The position numbers and the translations under genes are program-made. A stretch of 64,000 nt of DNA from Gaiellasilicea sp963707575 (GTDB lineage: Bacteria > Actinomycetota > Thermoleophilia > Gaiellales > Gaiellaceae), in NCBI GenBank assembly GCA_963707575.1, contig OY970171.1, positions 1,302,001-1,366,000 on the forward strand, read 5' to 3'. Positions 38,689 through 49,700 of the stretch are shown here, piece after piece. How positions within the stretch are numbered: the first letter of the stretch is position 1; every line of letters begins with the position of its first letter. A model generated the notes under the pieces. The model did not search any database and was not told the origin of the DNA. It was given only the letters and a program-made list of their open reading frames with translations.

Positions 38689-39993
38689 CTATCGCGGCTG
38701 CGCGCTCGCGGGAGCTTCCCGCAGCAACAGGCTTCGTGCGCGTGACGCGGCGTCTGTCAGCTCGTGCCATCCGAACCCTCCTCTCTCGTATCGAACCTCG
38801 CCGTCGACGAGGGTAGCCATGATCCGTGTGGATCCACCGCCGTAGACGACCGCGGCAGCGGGGTCCTCCCATGGTACGTACGGCGTGCCGGCAAGCAACA
38901 CCACGGCCAGATCGGCCCGCTTGCCGGGCACGAGCGAGCCGACCTCGTCGGCCAGGCCGAGCGCCCGAGCACCGCCGAGCGTGCCCAGCTCGAGCGCGTC
39001 GCTCGCCGAGAGCGCGCCCGCGTCCTCGCGCTGCACGCGGGCCATCGCGATCGTCGTCCGCAGCTCGTCGAAGAAGTCGTGGGAGGGCACGGAGGAGACG
39101 CCGTCGGTGCCGATCCCGACGCGCAGGCCTGCCGCGCGAAACTGCTGCAGCGGCGCGATCCCACAGCCCAGGAGGGCGTTCGAGCGCGGGCAGTGCGCGA
39201 CCGCGACGCCGTGCTGTGCCAGCGTCGCGATCTCGTCATCGTCGACCTTCACGCAGTGCGCAGCGACGACCCGCTCGTCGAGCAGCCCAGCCTCGCTCAG
39301 GCGTCGGATCCCGCTCCGGCCGTCAGGCTCGATCAGCATCTCGGCGACCGGTTGCCACGGGCCTGAGCCGTCGATCAGCCAGTCGAGCTCGTCCTGGCTC
39401 TCGTTCAGGTGCGTCGCCACGGGCAGGCCGAGCGCCAGGCACGCGGCGTAGACCTCGGTCGAGCAGGTGTACGGCGCGTGCGGAGAGATCCCCAGCGCGA
39501 CGCGCTCCGACAGCGCCGGCGCGACGTAGTCGCGTTTCTCGCCGAACTGCGCGAGCGCGGCCTCCGCCTCGGAGCCGAAGACCTCGAGGTAGACGATCGC
39601 GCGCAGCCCGAGCTCCGAGCACGCGTGCGCGCTCGCTCCGGAGAAGGCGAGATCGCCCACGGTCGTGACACCGGAGCGCAGGCATTCCGCGGCGCCGAGC
39701 CGCGCGATCGCCTCCATGTCCTCGCGCTCGAGCCGCCGCTTTCGCTCGACGTGGAGCGCAATCCAGGGCGCGAAGGCGAGCCCGTCGCCGAAGCCGGCAT
39801 AGACCGCGTACTCGAGATGGGTGTGCGCATTGACGAAGCCCGGGACGATCGCGGCCCCTTCGAACCGCTCCCCCTCGCCGAGCTCCGCGGCCGTTCCGAC
39901 CGCCTCGATCCGTCCGTCGCGGATCGCGACCGCCCCGTTCTCGATCGGCGCTCCCTCGACGGGAAGCACCCAGTCGGCCGACAGGATCCTCAT
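38689..39993 (-). CDS. Amidohydrolase of the SAH/MTA deaminase family
   Basis: A 434-residue metal-dependent deaminase. The ligands are all in place: NAHTHLEY (first two His), SPHAPYTCS and ATHLNES, VVAAHCVK, and the Asp of VGIGTDGVSSV, followed by the C-terminal beta-sandwich LVPGKRADLAVV. The family includes S-adenosylhomocysteine, methylthioadenosine, guanine and aminodeoxyfutalosine deaminases. A futalosine-route menaquinone role would suit an actinomycete but is not shown by the sequence. The ATG shares a base with the tatC stop (TGATG). Confidence 0.88.
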   Translation of the reverse strand: MRILSADWVLPVEGAPIENGAVAIRDGRIEAVGTAAELGEGERFEGAAIVPGFVNAHTHLEYAVYAGFGDGLAFAPWIALHVERKRRLEREDMEAIARLGAAECLRSGVTTVGDLAFSGASAHACSELGLRAIVYLEVFGSEAEAALAQFGEKRDYVAPALSERVALGISPHAPYTCSTEVYAACLALGLPVATHLNESQDELDWLIDGSGPWQPVAEMLIEPDGRSGIRRLSEAGLLDERVVAAHCVKVDDDEIATLAQHGVAVAHCPRSNALLGCGIAPLQQFRAAGLRVGIGTDGVSSVPSHDFFDELRTTIAMARVQREDAGALSASDALELGTLGGARALGLADEVGSLVPGKRADLAVVLLAGTPYVPWEDPAAAVVYGGGSTRIMATLVDGEVRYERGGFGWHELTDAASRARSLLLREAPASAQPR

Positions 39994-40769
39994 CACTCGA
40001 AGTCGTAGTAGCCGGAGCTCGACTCGTCGAGGTTCCAGCGCTTCTCCATGAACGCCGCGAGCCAGATCGAGAGCTCGAACAGGATCAGGAGCGGCACGAC
40101 CTCGAGGGCGAGCGACACCGGATCGACCGTGGGCAGCAGCACCGCGAAGACGACCATGAAGAGAATGCCGATGCGTCGATTCCGGCGCAGCTTCGCCGCC
40201 GTGAGCACGCGCAGGCGCACGAGGGCCAGGATGAAGATCGGCATCTGGAAGGCGATCCCGGTCGCGAGCAGCGTGACGAGGACGAACGAGAAGTAGTAGC
40301 TCGCCCGGATCTGGATCTCGAAGAACTCGTCCCCGAAGTTCGTCAGGAACGTGAGCGCCCGCGGCAGGATCACGAAGTAGCAGAACGCCACCCCGCCGGC
40401 GAACAGCGCCGTGGCGAAGATGGAGAAGGTGACGACGGTGCGCTGCATCCGCTCCTCGATCGCCGGGGCGAGGAACGACCACAGCTGATACAGCAGGATC
40501 GGCAGGGTGACGGCGACCGCCGCGGCGAGGCTGACCTTGATCGCGGTCGTGAACGGCTCGGTCACGCCGAGGGTGACCAGTTCCTTGTCGTCCGGGAGCG
40601 GCCGGATCAGCCAGTTGATCAGGTGGTCGCGGAACGCGAAAGCGACGATGAAGGCCGGCAGGATCGCCAGCAGGCCGATCAGCAGGCGCGTGCGCAGTTC
40701 GCCGAGATGCTCGACGAGCGTGGCTTCTTCGCCGTGGCGCAGTCGCCGCGGCAGGCGGTTCCAGATCAC
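39993..40769 (-). CDS. tatC: Twin-arginine translocase subunit TatC
   Basis: A core part of the Tat export pore; it binds twin-arginine signals. The 258-residue protein has six membrane helices, the conserved N-terminal HLGELRTRLL (with the essential Glu), LWSFLAPAIEERMQR before helix 3, and PILLYQLW. A charged, Tyr-rich tail ends the protein (SSSGYYDFE). It starts ATG at 40769, a dozen bases after the tatA stop, so tatA and tatC form an operon with the amidohydrolase and TPR genes. Confidence 0.96.
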   Translation of the reverse strand: MIWNRLPRRLRHGEEATLVEHLGELRTRLLIGLLAILPAFIVAFAFRDHLINWLIRPLPDDKELVTLGVTEPFTTAIKVSLAAAVAVTLPILLYQLWSFLAPAIEERMQRTVVTFSIFATALFAGGVAFCYFVILPRALTFLTNFGDEFFEIQIRASYYFSFVLVTLLATGIAFQMPIFILALVRLRVLTAAKLRRNRRIGILFMVVFAVLLPTVDPVSLALEVVPLLILFELSIWLAAFMEKRWNLDESSSGYYDFE

Positions 40770-40781
40770 GGGATCCGGAGC

Positions 40782-41042
40782 TTAGGAGACGGTGTCGCGC
40801 TCGCGCGACTCGACGCGCTCGGGCACGTCGTCCCCCGCAGCGGGCGGGAGCTCCGTCGCCAGGGGCTTGTGCACCGTAGCGTCGTCGTCGTCCTCGAAAT
40901 CCTTGCCGGAGATCGAGTCCTTGAACTCGCGCATCCCCTTGCCGAGCGAGCGCCCCATCTCGGGCAACCGCTTGGGCCCGAAGACGAGCAACACGACGAG
41001 CAGCAGGATGAGGATCTCCCAGATGCCGATTCCGAAGGGCAC
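40782..41042 (-). CDS. tatA: Sec-independent translocase TatA
   Basis: An 86-residue Tat pore protein: a short exterior N-terminus, one membrane helix (IWEILILLLVVLLVFGPKRL), the hinge FGPKRLPEMGRSLGKGMREF, an amphipathic helix, and an acidic tail (EDDDD). The GTG start at 41042 begins VPFGIGIWEI, the normal length before the helix. It heads the minus-strand run tatA-tatC-amidohydrolase-TPR. TatB is not distinguished in the window; the single TatA may serve both roles as in many Gram-positive bacteria. Confidence 0.94.
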   Translation of the reverse strand: MPFGIGIWEILILLLVVLLVFGPKRLPEMGRSLGKGMREFKDSISGKDFEDDDDATVHKPLATELPPAAGDDVPERVESRERDTVS

Positions 41043-41097
41043 GGGCTCCAGCCTACCACCAGTTTGTCCGGGCCGACCTGCGGGCACGGAGCGACCC

Positions 41098-42111
41098 GTG
41101 AAGAAACCGCTCGAGCAGCAGGTCCTCGTGGTCGCCGGCGCCTCGAGTGGGATCGGACGCGCGACGGCGCGAGCCGCAGGAGCCCGCGGCGCGAAGGTGG
41201 TCGTGTCGGCGCGCAACGTCGAGGCGCTCGCTGCCGCCGCTGCCGAGGTCGAGGCCGCCGGCGGCGAAGCGCTCGCGGTCGCCGCCGATGCGACGAGCGC
41301 CGACGACAACGAGCGGCTGTGCGCACGGGCCGTCGAGCGCTTCGGCCGGATCGACTCGTTCGTCTGCTCGATCATGGTCACGGTCTACGCCGAGATCACC
41401 GAGCTCGACGCCGACGAGCTCCGCCGCGTGATGGAGGTCAACTTCCTCGGGCGCTACCACGCCTACCGGGCCGCGCTCCCGCACCTGCAGGCGAGCCGGG
41501 GCACCTTCGTGGACCTGAGCTCCGGGCTCGCCTACCGCGGAATCCCACTCCAGGCCGCCTATTGCGCCTCCAAGGCGGCCGGGCGCGTCTTCTTCGAGTC
41601 AGCGCGCCTCGAGCAGGAGAAGCACGGGACGGGCGTCGACATCAGCCTCGTCCTGCCCGGCGGCGTCAACACGCCTCAGTTCGACCGCGCACGGCAGAAG
41701 CTGGGGCGGCAGCCGCAGCCGGTGCCCCCGATCTACGAGCCCGAGCTCGTCGCCGCCGCCGTGCTCCACTGCTGCGAGCGGCCGCAGCGCGAGCTGCCGG
41801 TCACCTGGGCCAGCCAGAAGCTGCTGTGGGGGCAGAAGCTCTCGCCGCGCGCCGGCGATCTCGTCCTGCTCCGGAACGGCTGGGAGGGGCAGACGACCGG
41901 CGAGCCGAAGCCGGTGGGCTCGCCCGACAACCTGTTCGAGACGATCCCCGGCGACCCGGGCGCGCACGGCCGGTTCGACGCGCAGGCAAAGGCCTCGAGC
42001 AGGTGGACGGAAGCACGAATCCGGCTCGGGAAGGCGGGCTCCGTCGCTGCGCTGGCAGCCCCCGTCCTGGCAGGCTTGATCGGCTACCATGGACTCACGA
42101 AGCGGCGCTGA
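41098..42111 (+). CDS. Short-chain dehydrogenase/reductase with C-terminal membrane helix
   Basis: A 337-residue SDR. The Rossmann motif is VVAGASSGIGRAT (residues ~10-22), Asn at CS-MVTV-Y region, active-site Ser in DLSSGLAYRG and the YCASKAAG catalytic Tyr-Lys pair (near residue 155). The ~80 residues beyond the usual SDR length end in a hydrophobic helix SVAALAAPVLAGLIGYHGL that may tether the enzyme to the membrane. The GTG at 41098 is chosen as the first start before the fold; it is divergent from tatA with 55 bases between. The substrate is unknown. Confidence 0.88.
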   Translation: MKKPLEQQVLVVAGASSGIGRATARAAGARGAKVVVSARNVEALAAAAAEVEAAGGEALAVAADATSADDNERLCARAVERFGRIDSFVCSIMVTVYAEITELDADELRRVMEVNFLGRYHAYRAALPHLQASRGTFVDLSSGLAYRGIPLQAAYCASKAAGRVFFESARLEQEKHGTGVDISLVLPGGVNTPQFDRARQKLGRQPQPVPPIYEPELVAAAVLHCCERPQRELPVTWASQKLLWGQKLSPRAGDLVLLRNGWEGQTTGEPKPVGSPDNLFETIPGDPGAHGRFDAQAKASSRWTEARIRLGKAGSVAALAAPVLAGLIGYHGLTKRR

Positions 42112-42147
42112 TTTCGGCTTGCCGCCTGGAAAAGAGGGATCACAATC

Positions 42148-42920
42148 TTGGCGTATCTGGAACTGAAAAATCTGCACGTCTCGCTCGAGGACGGCACCGA
42201 GATCGTGAAGGGCGTCGACCTCCAGGTCGAGCTCGGCGAGAAGCACGCGATCATGGGCCCGAACGGCTCGGGGAAGTCGACGCTCGCCTACGCGCTGATG
42301 GGCCACCCGGCCTACGAGATCACCGAGGGCGAGATCGTCCTGAACGGCGAGAACGTCGTCGAGCTCGCAGCCGACGAGCGCGCGCAGAAGGGCCTCTTCC
42401 TCGCCTTCCAGTACCCGCACGCGATTCCGGGCGTCACCGTCACGAGCTTCCTGCGCAGCGCGATCAACGCGATCCGGAAGGCCCGCAACGGCGGGAAGGA
42501 CGACCCGATCCCGGTGAAGGAGTTCCGCACGGAGATCCTCGCTGCCATGGAGCGCCTGAAGGTGCCGCGCGAGCTGGCGCAGCGCTACCTGAACGACGGC
42601 TTCTCGGGCGGCGAGAAGAAGCGGGTCGAGATCCTGCAGATGGCGCTGCTGAAGCCGCGCATCGCGGTGCTCGACGAGACCGACTCCGGGCTCGACATCG
42701 ACGCGCTGCGGATCGTGGCAGGCGGCGTCAACGAGCTCGTCGGGCCGGACATGGGCGCGCTCATCATCACCCACTACCAGCGCATCCTCAACTACGTCAC
42801 ACCAGACCGCGTGCACGTCTTCGTCGGCGGGCGGATCGTGGAGAGCGGCGGCAAGGAGCTCGCGCACCGCCTCGAGGCCGAGGGCTACGATGCCTTCATG
42901 CCCAAGGAAGAGGTGGTTGC

Positions 42921-42924
<4 letters not shown>
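42148..42924 (+). CDS. sufC: Fe-S cluster assembly ATPase SufC
   Basis: The ABC-type ATPase of the SufBCD scaffold that builds iron-sulfur clusters. The 258 residues have Walker A in MGPNGSGKST, LNDGFSGGEKKRVEIL as the signature, Walker B in IAVLDETDSGLDID and the switch His in LIITHYQRIL. The start is a TTG at 42148 with GAGGGA upstream. It is first in this suf operon; the stop overlaps the sufB ATG as ATGA (42921-42924). Gene order C-B-x-x-D differs from the usual B-D-C order of actinomycetes. Confidence 0.96.
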
Positions 42925-44343
<1,419 letters not shown>

Positions 44344-44351
<8 letters not shown>

Positions 44352-44730
44352 CCCGGTGACGGGCGTCGACTTCGTCGCGATCCCGTCCACCGACTGGAAG
44401 CGATCGCGGGCCTTCTACGTCGACACGCTGGGGCTCAGGCCCGACGACACCGGCGACAGCGAGTTCTGGGTCGGCGGGACGTGCTTCGGGATCTACGAGC
44501 CGACCACGTTCGGGCTGGAGTTCGCGCCGCAGAAGACCGCCCATCTCGCGCTGCACGTCGAGGACATGGCCGCGGCGCGCGCGGAGCTCGAGGCGAAGGG
44601 GATCGAGTTCGCCGGCGAGACCTTCGACACGGGCGTCTGCCACATGGCGTTCTTCGAGGATCCCGACGGCAACGCGCTGATGCTCCACCACCGTCATACG
44701 CCGCGCGAGCCGAGGCACAGCGACTCGTGA
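44344..44730 (+). CDS. VOC-fold protein inside the suf operon (copy 1)
   Basis: A 128-residue glyoxalase-fold protein: VTGVDFVAIPSTDWKRSRAFYVD then LGLRPDD at the start and DTGVCHMAFFEDPDGNALMLHHR in the second module with candidate metal ligands. It starts with TTG at 44344, eight bases inside sufB, with GGAGGGG six bases upstream. It is closely related to the next gene, so the pair looks like a tandem duplication. Function in Fe-S assembly is not established; see findings. Confidence 0.85.
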
Positions 44731-45095
44731 TCACCGTCGAGCGGACGGACTTCGTGTCCGTGCCGGTCGCGGACATGGCGCGGGCCCGGCAGTTCTACGG
44801 CGAGACGCTCGGCCTGCCGCTCGTGAGCGGTGACGAGGGCTGGCCGGAGTACCAGCTCGGCGAGAACGTCAGCCTCTACCTGATCGACCCGACGAACGTC
44901 GGCCAGGCCTTCACGGCGCCGCACTCCTCGGCGATCGCGCTCCGCGTCCCCGACGTCGAGGCGACGCGCGTGGAGCTCGAGCAGGCCGGCGTCGAGTTCG
45001 GCGGTGAGACGCTCGACACGGGCGTCTGCCACATGGCCTTCTTCTCCGACCCCGACGGCAACGCCCTGATGCTCCACCGCCGCTATGCGCCCTGA
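44727..45095 (+). CDS. VOC-fold protein inside the suf operon (copy 2)
   Basis: A 122-residue glyoxalase-fold protein sharing the segment DTGVCHMAFF-DPDGNALMLH-R with its upstream neighbour. Its first module is TDFVSVPVADMARARQFYG then TLGLPLVSGDEG. The GTG start overlaps the upstream stop as GTGA (44727-44730), and its 3' end overlaps the sufD ATG by 11 bases. Both copies are thus translationally locked into the suf operon. Confidence 0.85.
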   Translation: MITVERTDFVSVPVADMARARQFYGETLGLPLVSGDEGWPEYQLGENVSLYLIDPTNVGQAFTAPHSSAIALRVPDVEATRVELEQAGVEFGGETLDTGVCHMAFFSDPDGNALMLHRRYAP

Positions 45096-46248
45096 GCTCC
45101 TGGAGCGCTACAACGCGCTCCCGCTGCCGACGACGAAGGACGAGGCGTGGCGGTTCACCGACCTGAAGGGCTTCGACCCCGACTCGTTCTCGGCCAACGG
45201 GGCCACCGGAATCGCGACCGCGCCGGGGCTGCTCGAGCTGGAGGCGGCCGGGGTCGTGCGCGTGTCGGAGGGTGGGCTGGAGATCGAGCGCGCGCCGGAG
45301 GGAATCCGCTTCGAGCGGCTCGGCGACCACCCGCGGCTCGGCGAGCTCGTCGGCGCCGACGAGAAGTTCGCAGCCCACAACGCGGCGATGTGGGAGCACG
45401 GACTGCTCGTCCACGTCCCGCAGGGCTTCGTGCTCGAGCAGCCGCTGTACATCCGGATCGTGAACGACCTCGACGGCGGTTCGCTCTTCTGGCGGCTCCT
45501 GATCGTGGCCGAGCCGGAGAGCCGCTTCACCGTGATCGAGGAGTACGCGTCGACCTCGCCCGAGGTCGCCGGCTACGTGAACGCCGCGGTCGAGATCTTC
45601 GTCGACCAGGCGGCCAAGGTCGAGTACGTGTCCGTCCAGAACGTCTCCCGCGAGACCTGGCACTTCGGGACGCACCACGCACGGGTCGAGCGGGACGCCG
45701 AGCTCGACTGGGTCGCCGGCGGCTTCGGCTCCAAGAAGGGCAAGGTCCGGATCCAGAACGACCTCGCCGGGCGCGGTGCCACCTCGCGCGTGACCGGCGC
45801 CTACTTCACGGACGGGACGCAGCATCTGGACTACGACACCTTCCAGGAGCACATCGCCCCCGACACGACCTCGGACTTCGCCTTCAAGGGCGCGCTGCGC
45901 GACGACTCGCGCGCGGTCTGGCGCGGGATGATCCGCGTCGAGGAGGACGCGCAGAAGACCAACGCCTACCAGGAGAACCGCAACCTCCTGCTCTCGAAGA
46001 CCGCGCACGCCGACTCGATCCCCGGACTCGAGATCCTGGCGAACGACGTGCGCTGCACCCACGGTGCCACGCTCGGCCAAGTCGACCGCGAGCAGCTCTT
46101 CTACCTGATGGCCCGCGGCCTCACCCGCCAGGAAGCAGAGCGGATGATCGTGCGCGGATTCTTCCAGGACGTGCTCGACCGGATCGAGCTCGAGCCCGTG
46201 CGCGAAGCGCTCGGCGCCGCGCTCGAAGCCCGCATCCCGCAGGCCTAG
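45085..46248 (+). CDS. sufD: Fe-S cluster assembly protein SufD
   Basis: The second scaffold subunit, 387 residues. It has the SufD/SufB-type beta-helix core with AVEIFVDQAAKVEYVSVQNVSRETWHFGTHHARV (read across residues ~165-200), TYHLDYDTFQEHIAPDT-like repeats and the C-terminal CTHGATLGQVDREQLFYLMARG with LTRQEAERMIVRGFF. The N-terminal region has PLPTTKDEAWRFTDL, the usual SufD start motif. ATG at 45085 lies within the end of VOC copy 2. It ends the suf operon. Confidence 0.94.
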   Translation: MRPELLERYNALPLPTTKDEAWRFTDLKGFDPDSFSANGATGIATAPGLLELEAAGVVRVSEGGLEIERAPEGIRFERLGDHPRLGELVGADEKFAAHNAAMWEHGLLVHVPQGFVLEQPLYIRIVNDLDGGSLFWRLLIVAEPESRFTVIEEYASTSPEVAGYVNAAVEIFVDQAAKVEYVSVQNVSRETWHFGTHHARVERDAELDWVAGGFGSKKGKVRIQNDLAGRGATSRVTGAYFTDGTQHLDYDTFQEHIAPDTTSDFAFKGALRDDSRAVWRGMIRVEEDAQKTNAYQENRNLLLSKTAHADSIPGLEILANDVRCTHGATLGQVDREQLFYLMARGLTRQEAERMIVRGFFQDVLDRIELEPVREALGAALEARIPQA

Positions 46249-46282
46249 CCGACCTGCGCCGTCGCGCGAATACGATACGGCC

Positions 46283-46666
46283 ATGAGCGACCCCGGTGAC
46301 CTGCCCGAGTTCGTTGCGCTCGGTCATGCGGGCTCCGACCACTACGCGGGGCTCGAGACCTTCCCCAATCCGGGCGTCTCGCTCGTCGAGCTGGAGAGCG
46401 ACGAGCTCGTCGCTCTCTGCCCGATCACCGGCCAGGCAGACATGTACCTGGCGACGATCGAGTTCGATCCCGACAAGCTCTGTCTCGAATCGAAGTCGCT
46501 CAAGCTCTACCTCGCCTCGTTCCGGAACGAGGGTGTCTTCTGCGAGGCACTCGCGGTGAGGATTCGCGACGACATCGCGGAGGCGCTCGAGCTCCGTTCC
46601 GAGCGCGTGACCGTAACGCTCGTGCAAAAGCCGCGCGGCGGCATCACCATCACCGCTACCGCCTAG
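46283..46666 (+). CDS. queF: NADPH-dependent 7-cyano-7-deazaguanine reductase
   Basis: It reduces preQ0 to preQ1 in queuosine biosynthesis. The 127-residue unimodular (type I) QueF has the thioimide Cys in ALCPITGQAD (near residue 49), the catalytic Asp in the same segment, the QueF motif ESKSLKLYLASFRNEGVFCE near residues 68-87 (NADPH/ substrate binding) and KPRGGITI at the end. It follows the suf operon on the same strand by 34 bases; other queuosine genes are not in the window. ATG at 46283. Confidence 0.95.
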   Translation: MSDPGDLPEFVALGHAGSDHYAGLETFPNPGVSLVELESDELVALCPITGQADMYLATIEFDPDKLCLESKSLKLYLASFRNEGVFCEALAVRIRDDIAEALELRSERVTVTLVQKPRGGITITATA

Positions 46667-46704
46667 TCCTAGTCAGCCGAGCCCCGACAGGCAATGATGG
46701 GGCG

Positions 46705-49700
46705 GTGCCGTCGGGGAAGTATCGGCGACGTCTCACTGAGACGTCGTTCGTCGTTCTGGTCGCGATCGCCGCGCTTGCGGGGGTCCCCGAGGCGCGGGCC
46801 GCCGCCGCGCCCGACCCCTGCCCCGATCCGCGCGCGAGTGCGAGCCACGCGCTGCGCGTCGAGGCGGCGCTCCGCGCCGGGCGAGACGTGTGGGGCAACG
46901 CGCTCCTCGCCGCGCGGGACGGGCCGACGTACGCCGGCGCCCGCCGCTACCTGCCGCCGCTCCTCTATGCACGCGCCCCGGGCAAGCGGGCCCTGACCGA
47001 CTCGGGCGTCTACTACCTCCCGTTCTCGCAGCCGCTGGGAGTCCGGGGCGCCGGGGCGGTCGGGCTGCACGTCGCCGACGGGAGCCAGGTGATCTCGAAC
47101 CGCGTCGGCGCGCGGAGCCTCACGGTCTTCGTCGGGCCAGACGGCAGCGAGCGCTACGGCTCCTGCCTTCGCCGGCTCCAACCGGCCCATCTCGCCGGCG
47201 GCTACCTGCCGATCCTCGAGACGGCGTACGTCGACGCGGCCGGCGCCCGCTACCGGCAGGAGTCGTTCGCGGCGCGGGCGGCGGGCGGGCTCGCGAGCTT
47301 CGTGCGACTCGAGGTCGACGCGCGGCAGGCTGCAGCCAGGGTGCGCCTGCAGCCGACGGCCGGACGGGTGCTCTCCTACCGCGTCCCCCGCGGAGCCACG
47401 CGCACGCTCTACGTCGGCTGGCTGAACGACCCGAGGCGGGCGCGCACCTTCCGGGTCGACGAGGAGCGCTACGAGGGCGCCCGCGACTCGGTCGCCGCCT
47501 ACTGGAACCTGCGACTCGCCGCCGGAACCCAGATCGTCGTGCCGGAGCGGCGGGTCAACGACGCGGTCCGCAACCTGCTGATCCAGAACCTGACGCTGAC
47601 CTGGCGCTACTCGATCGGCAATCCGTACGAGCAGTTCTCGTTCCCCGAGGGCTCCGACGTCGCGCAGGTGCTGGCCGAGTTCGGCCACGCGGGCGTCTCG
47701 CGGTCGATCCTGCGCACGTCGCTGACGCGGAAGCCGACGCCGTATCCGAACTGGAAGCGCGGTGAGAAGCTCGTCGGCTCGGCCGCGCACTACCGCCTCT
47801 CGGGCGACCGCACGTACATCAGGCAGGCGACGCCGGCCCTCCGCAGCTACGTGAACGCGCTGGGCCGCCAGATCGAGCGCAACGGCTCCGGCCTGCTCGA
47901 TCCCGAGCGATACTCGTCCGACATCCCGGACTCGGTGCTCGGGCTCCACTCGCAGGCCGTCGTCTGGCAGGGGCTGCGGGAGATGGGCCTCGTGTGGGCG
48001 GAGACCGGCAACCCGGCGCTCGCGGCCCGCTGCCGCGCACTCGCCGCACGTCTGGAGCGAGGGCTCCGCCGAGCCGTCCGCGCGTCGCAGCGCCGGCTCG
48101 CCGACGGGTCGCTCTTCCTCCCGGCGCGGCTGCTCGCGGGTGAGCAACCGTACGGATCGCTGACGGAGGCGCGGCTCGGCAGCTACTGGAACCTCGTCAT
48201 GCCCTACGCGTTCGCCTCCGGGCTCTTCGAGCCCGGCAGCGCCGAGACCCGCGGCACGCTCAGGTACCTGCTCGGCCACGGCTCCCGGCTGCTCGGGGTC
48301 GTCCGCGCGGGCGCCTATGCCCTCTACCCGAGCCCCACGTTCCCGACCGGCGGCACCGACGCGGTCTACGGGATCAACGTCGCCCGCTTCCTCGCCGACG
48401 CGGACCAGGCCGACCAGCTGGTCCTGAGCCTCTACGGGATGCTGGCCGCGGCGATGACGCCGAGGACGTACATCTCGGGCGAGGCCGCGACCGTGACCCC
48501 GCTCGACGGCCGGCACTACCGCTCGATGTACCTGCCGCCGAACGGAGCGAGCAACGCCGCCTTCCTGGAGACCGTCCGGGCACTGCTCGTGCACGAAACG
48601 CGCACCAGCCGCGGCGCGCCGCGCGGGCTCCAGCTCGCGTTCGCCACGCCCCGCCCGTGGCTCCGGCCCGGCGCCCGCATCGCCGTCACCCGGGCCGCGA
48701 CGAGCTTCGGCGCGCTCACGTACTCGGTCGAGCGGCGCACCGACGCGATCCACGCCTCCGTCGAGGTGCCCGAGCGGCGACCGGCGACGCTGCAGCTGCG
48801 GCTACGGCTGCCGCGAGGCACCTCGATCGCGGGCGTCACGGTCGGCGGGCGTCCGTTCACCCGAGTGCGCGGCGAGGTGATCGACCTCTCGGGCCTGCGC
48901 GGCAAGCTCGAGCTCGTCGTGCGTACCCGCCGCGGCCAGATCCGGCGCACGTCGGGCACGAGGACGACGCTAGCCGCGACGAAGCGCGTGGTGATCAGCT
49001 ACCGCGCCCACGACGGCCGCAGGAACCGTGCTGTCGTGCTGCTGCCGTCCTGGTACGGGCCGGGCAACAACCCGCCCATCCCGCTGATCATCTCGCCGCA
49101 CGGGCGCGGGCTGAGCGGCCGCATCAACGCGGCCAACTGGGGCAACCTGCCGGCGCGCGGCGGCTTCGCGGTCGTCAACCCGGATGCGCGCGGCCGGCGG
49201 CTGTCCGCGCACTCCTGGGGCTTTCCGAGGCACGTCGACGACCTGGCGCGGATGCCTCAGATCCTGCGCCGGACGCTCCCCTGGCTTCGATTCGATCCGA
49301 AGCGGATCTACGCCTTCGGCGGAAGCATGGGCGGCCAGGAGACGCTGTTGCTCGTTGCGCGGCACCCGAAGCTGCTTGCGGGCGCGGCCGCCTTCGACGC
49401 CGTCACCGACTTCGCGCTCCAGTACCGGAACTTCCGTCGGCTCGCCTGCGGCAAGGCCTGCCTGCGCGCGTGGGGGATGCCGATCGGCGACGGCCTGCGC
49501 AAGCTCGCCCGGAAGGAGATCGGCGGGACGCCGAAGACGGTGCCGCGCGCGTACGCCCGGCGCAGCCCGCTGGCCTACGCGCCGGCGATCGCCGCCTCCT
49601 GCGTCCCGCTCCAGCTCTGGTGGAGCGTCTCGGACCGCGTTGTCGTGGATCAGGCACGGCAGTCGGCCCGGCTCTTCTGGGAGCTCCGGCGGCTGAACCG

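Noticed and set aside
38681..38770. Longer TPR protein starting at the ATG at 38770
   Set aside because: It would overlap the amidohydrolase gene end by about 80 bases; the ATG at 38680 has a ribosome site (AGAGGAC) and directly precedes the membrane helix.
40623..42920. Very long open frame upstream of and in frame with sufB
   Set aside because: It reads Arg/Pro/Gly-rich composition typical of an out-of-frame reading of GC-rich DNA and overlaps well-supported tatA, SDR and sufC genes. The real sufB starts at 42921 with an ATGA overlap.
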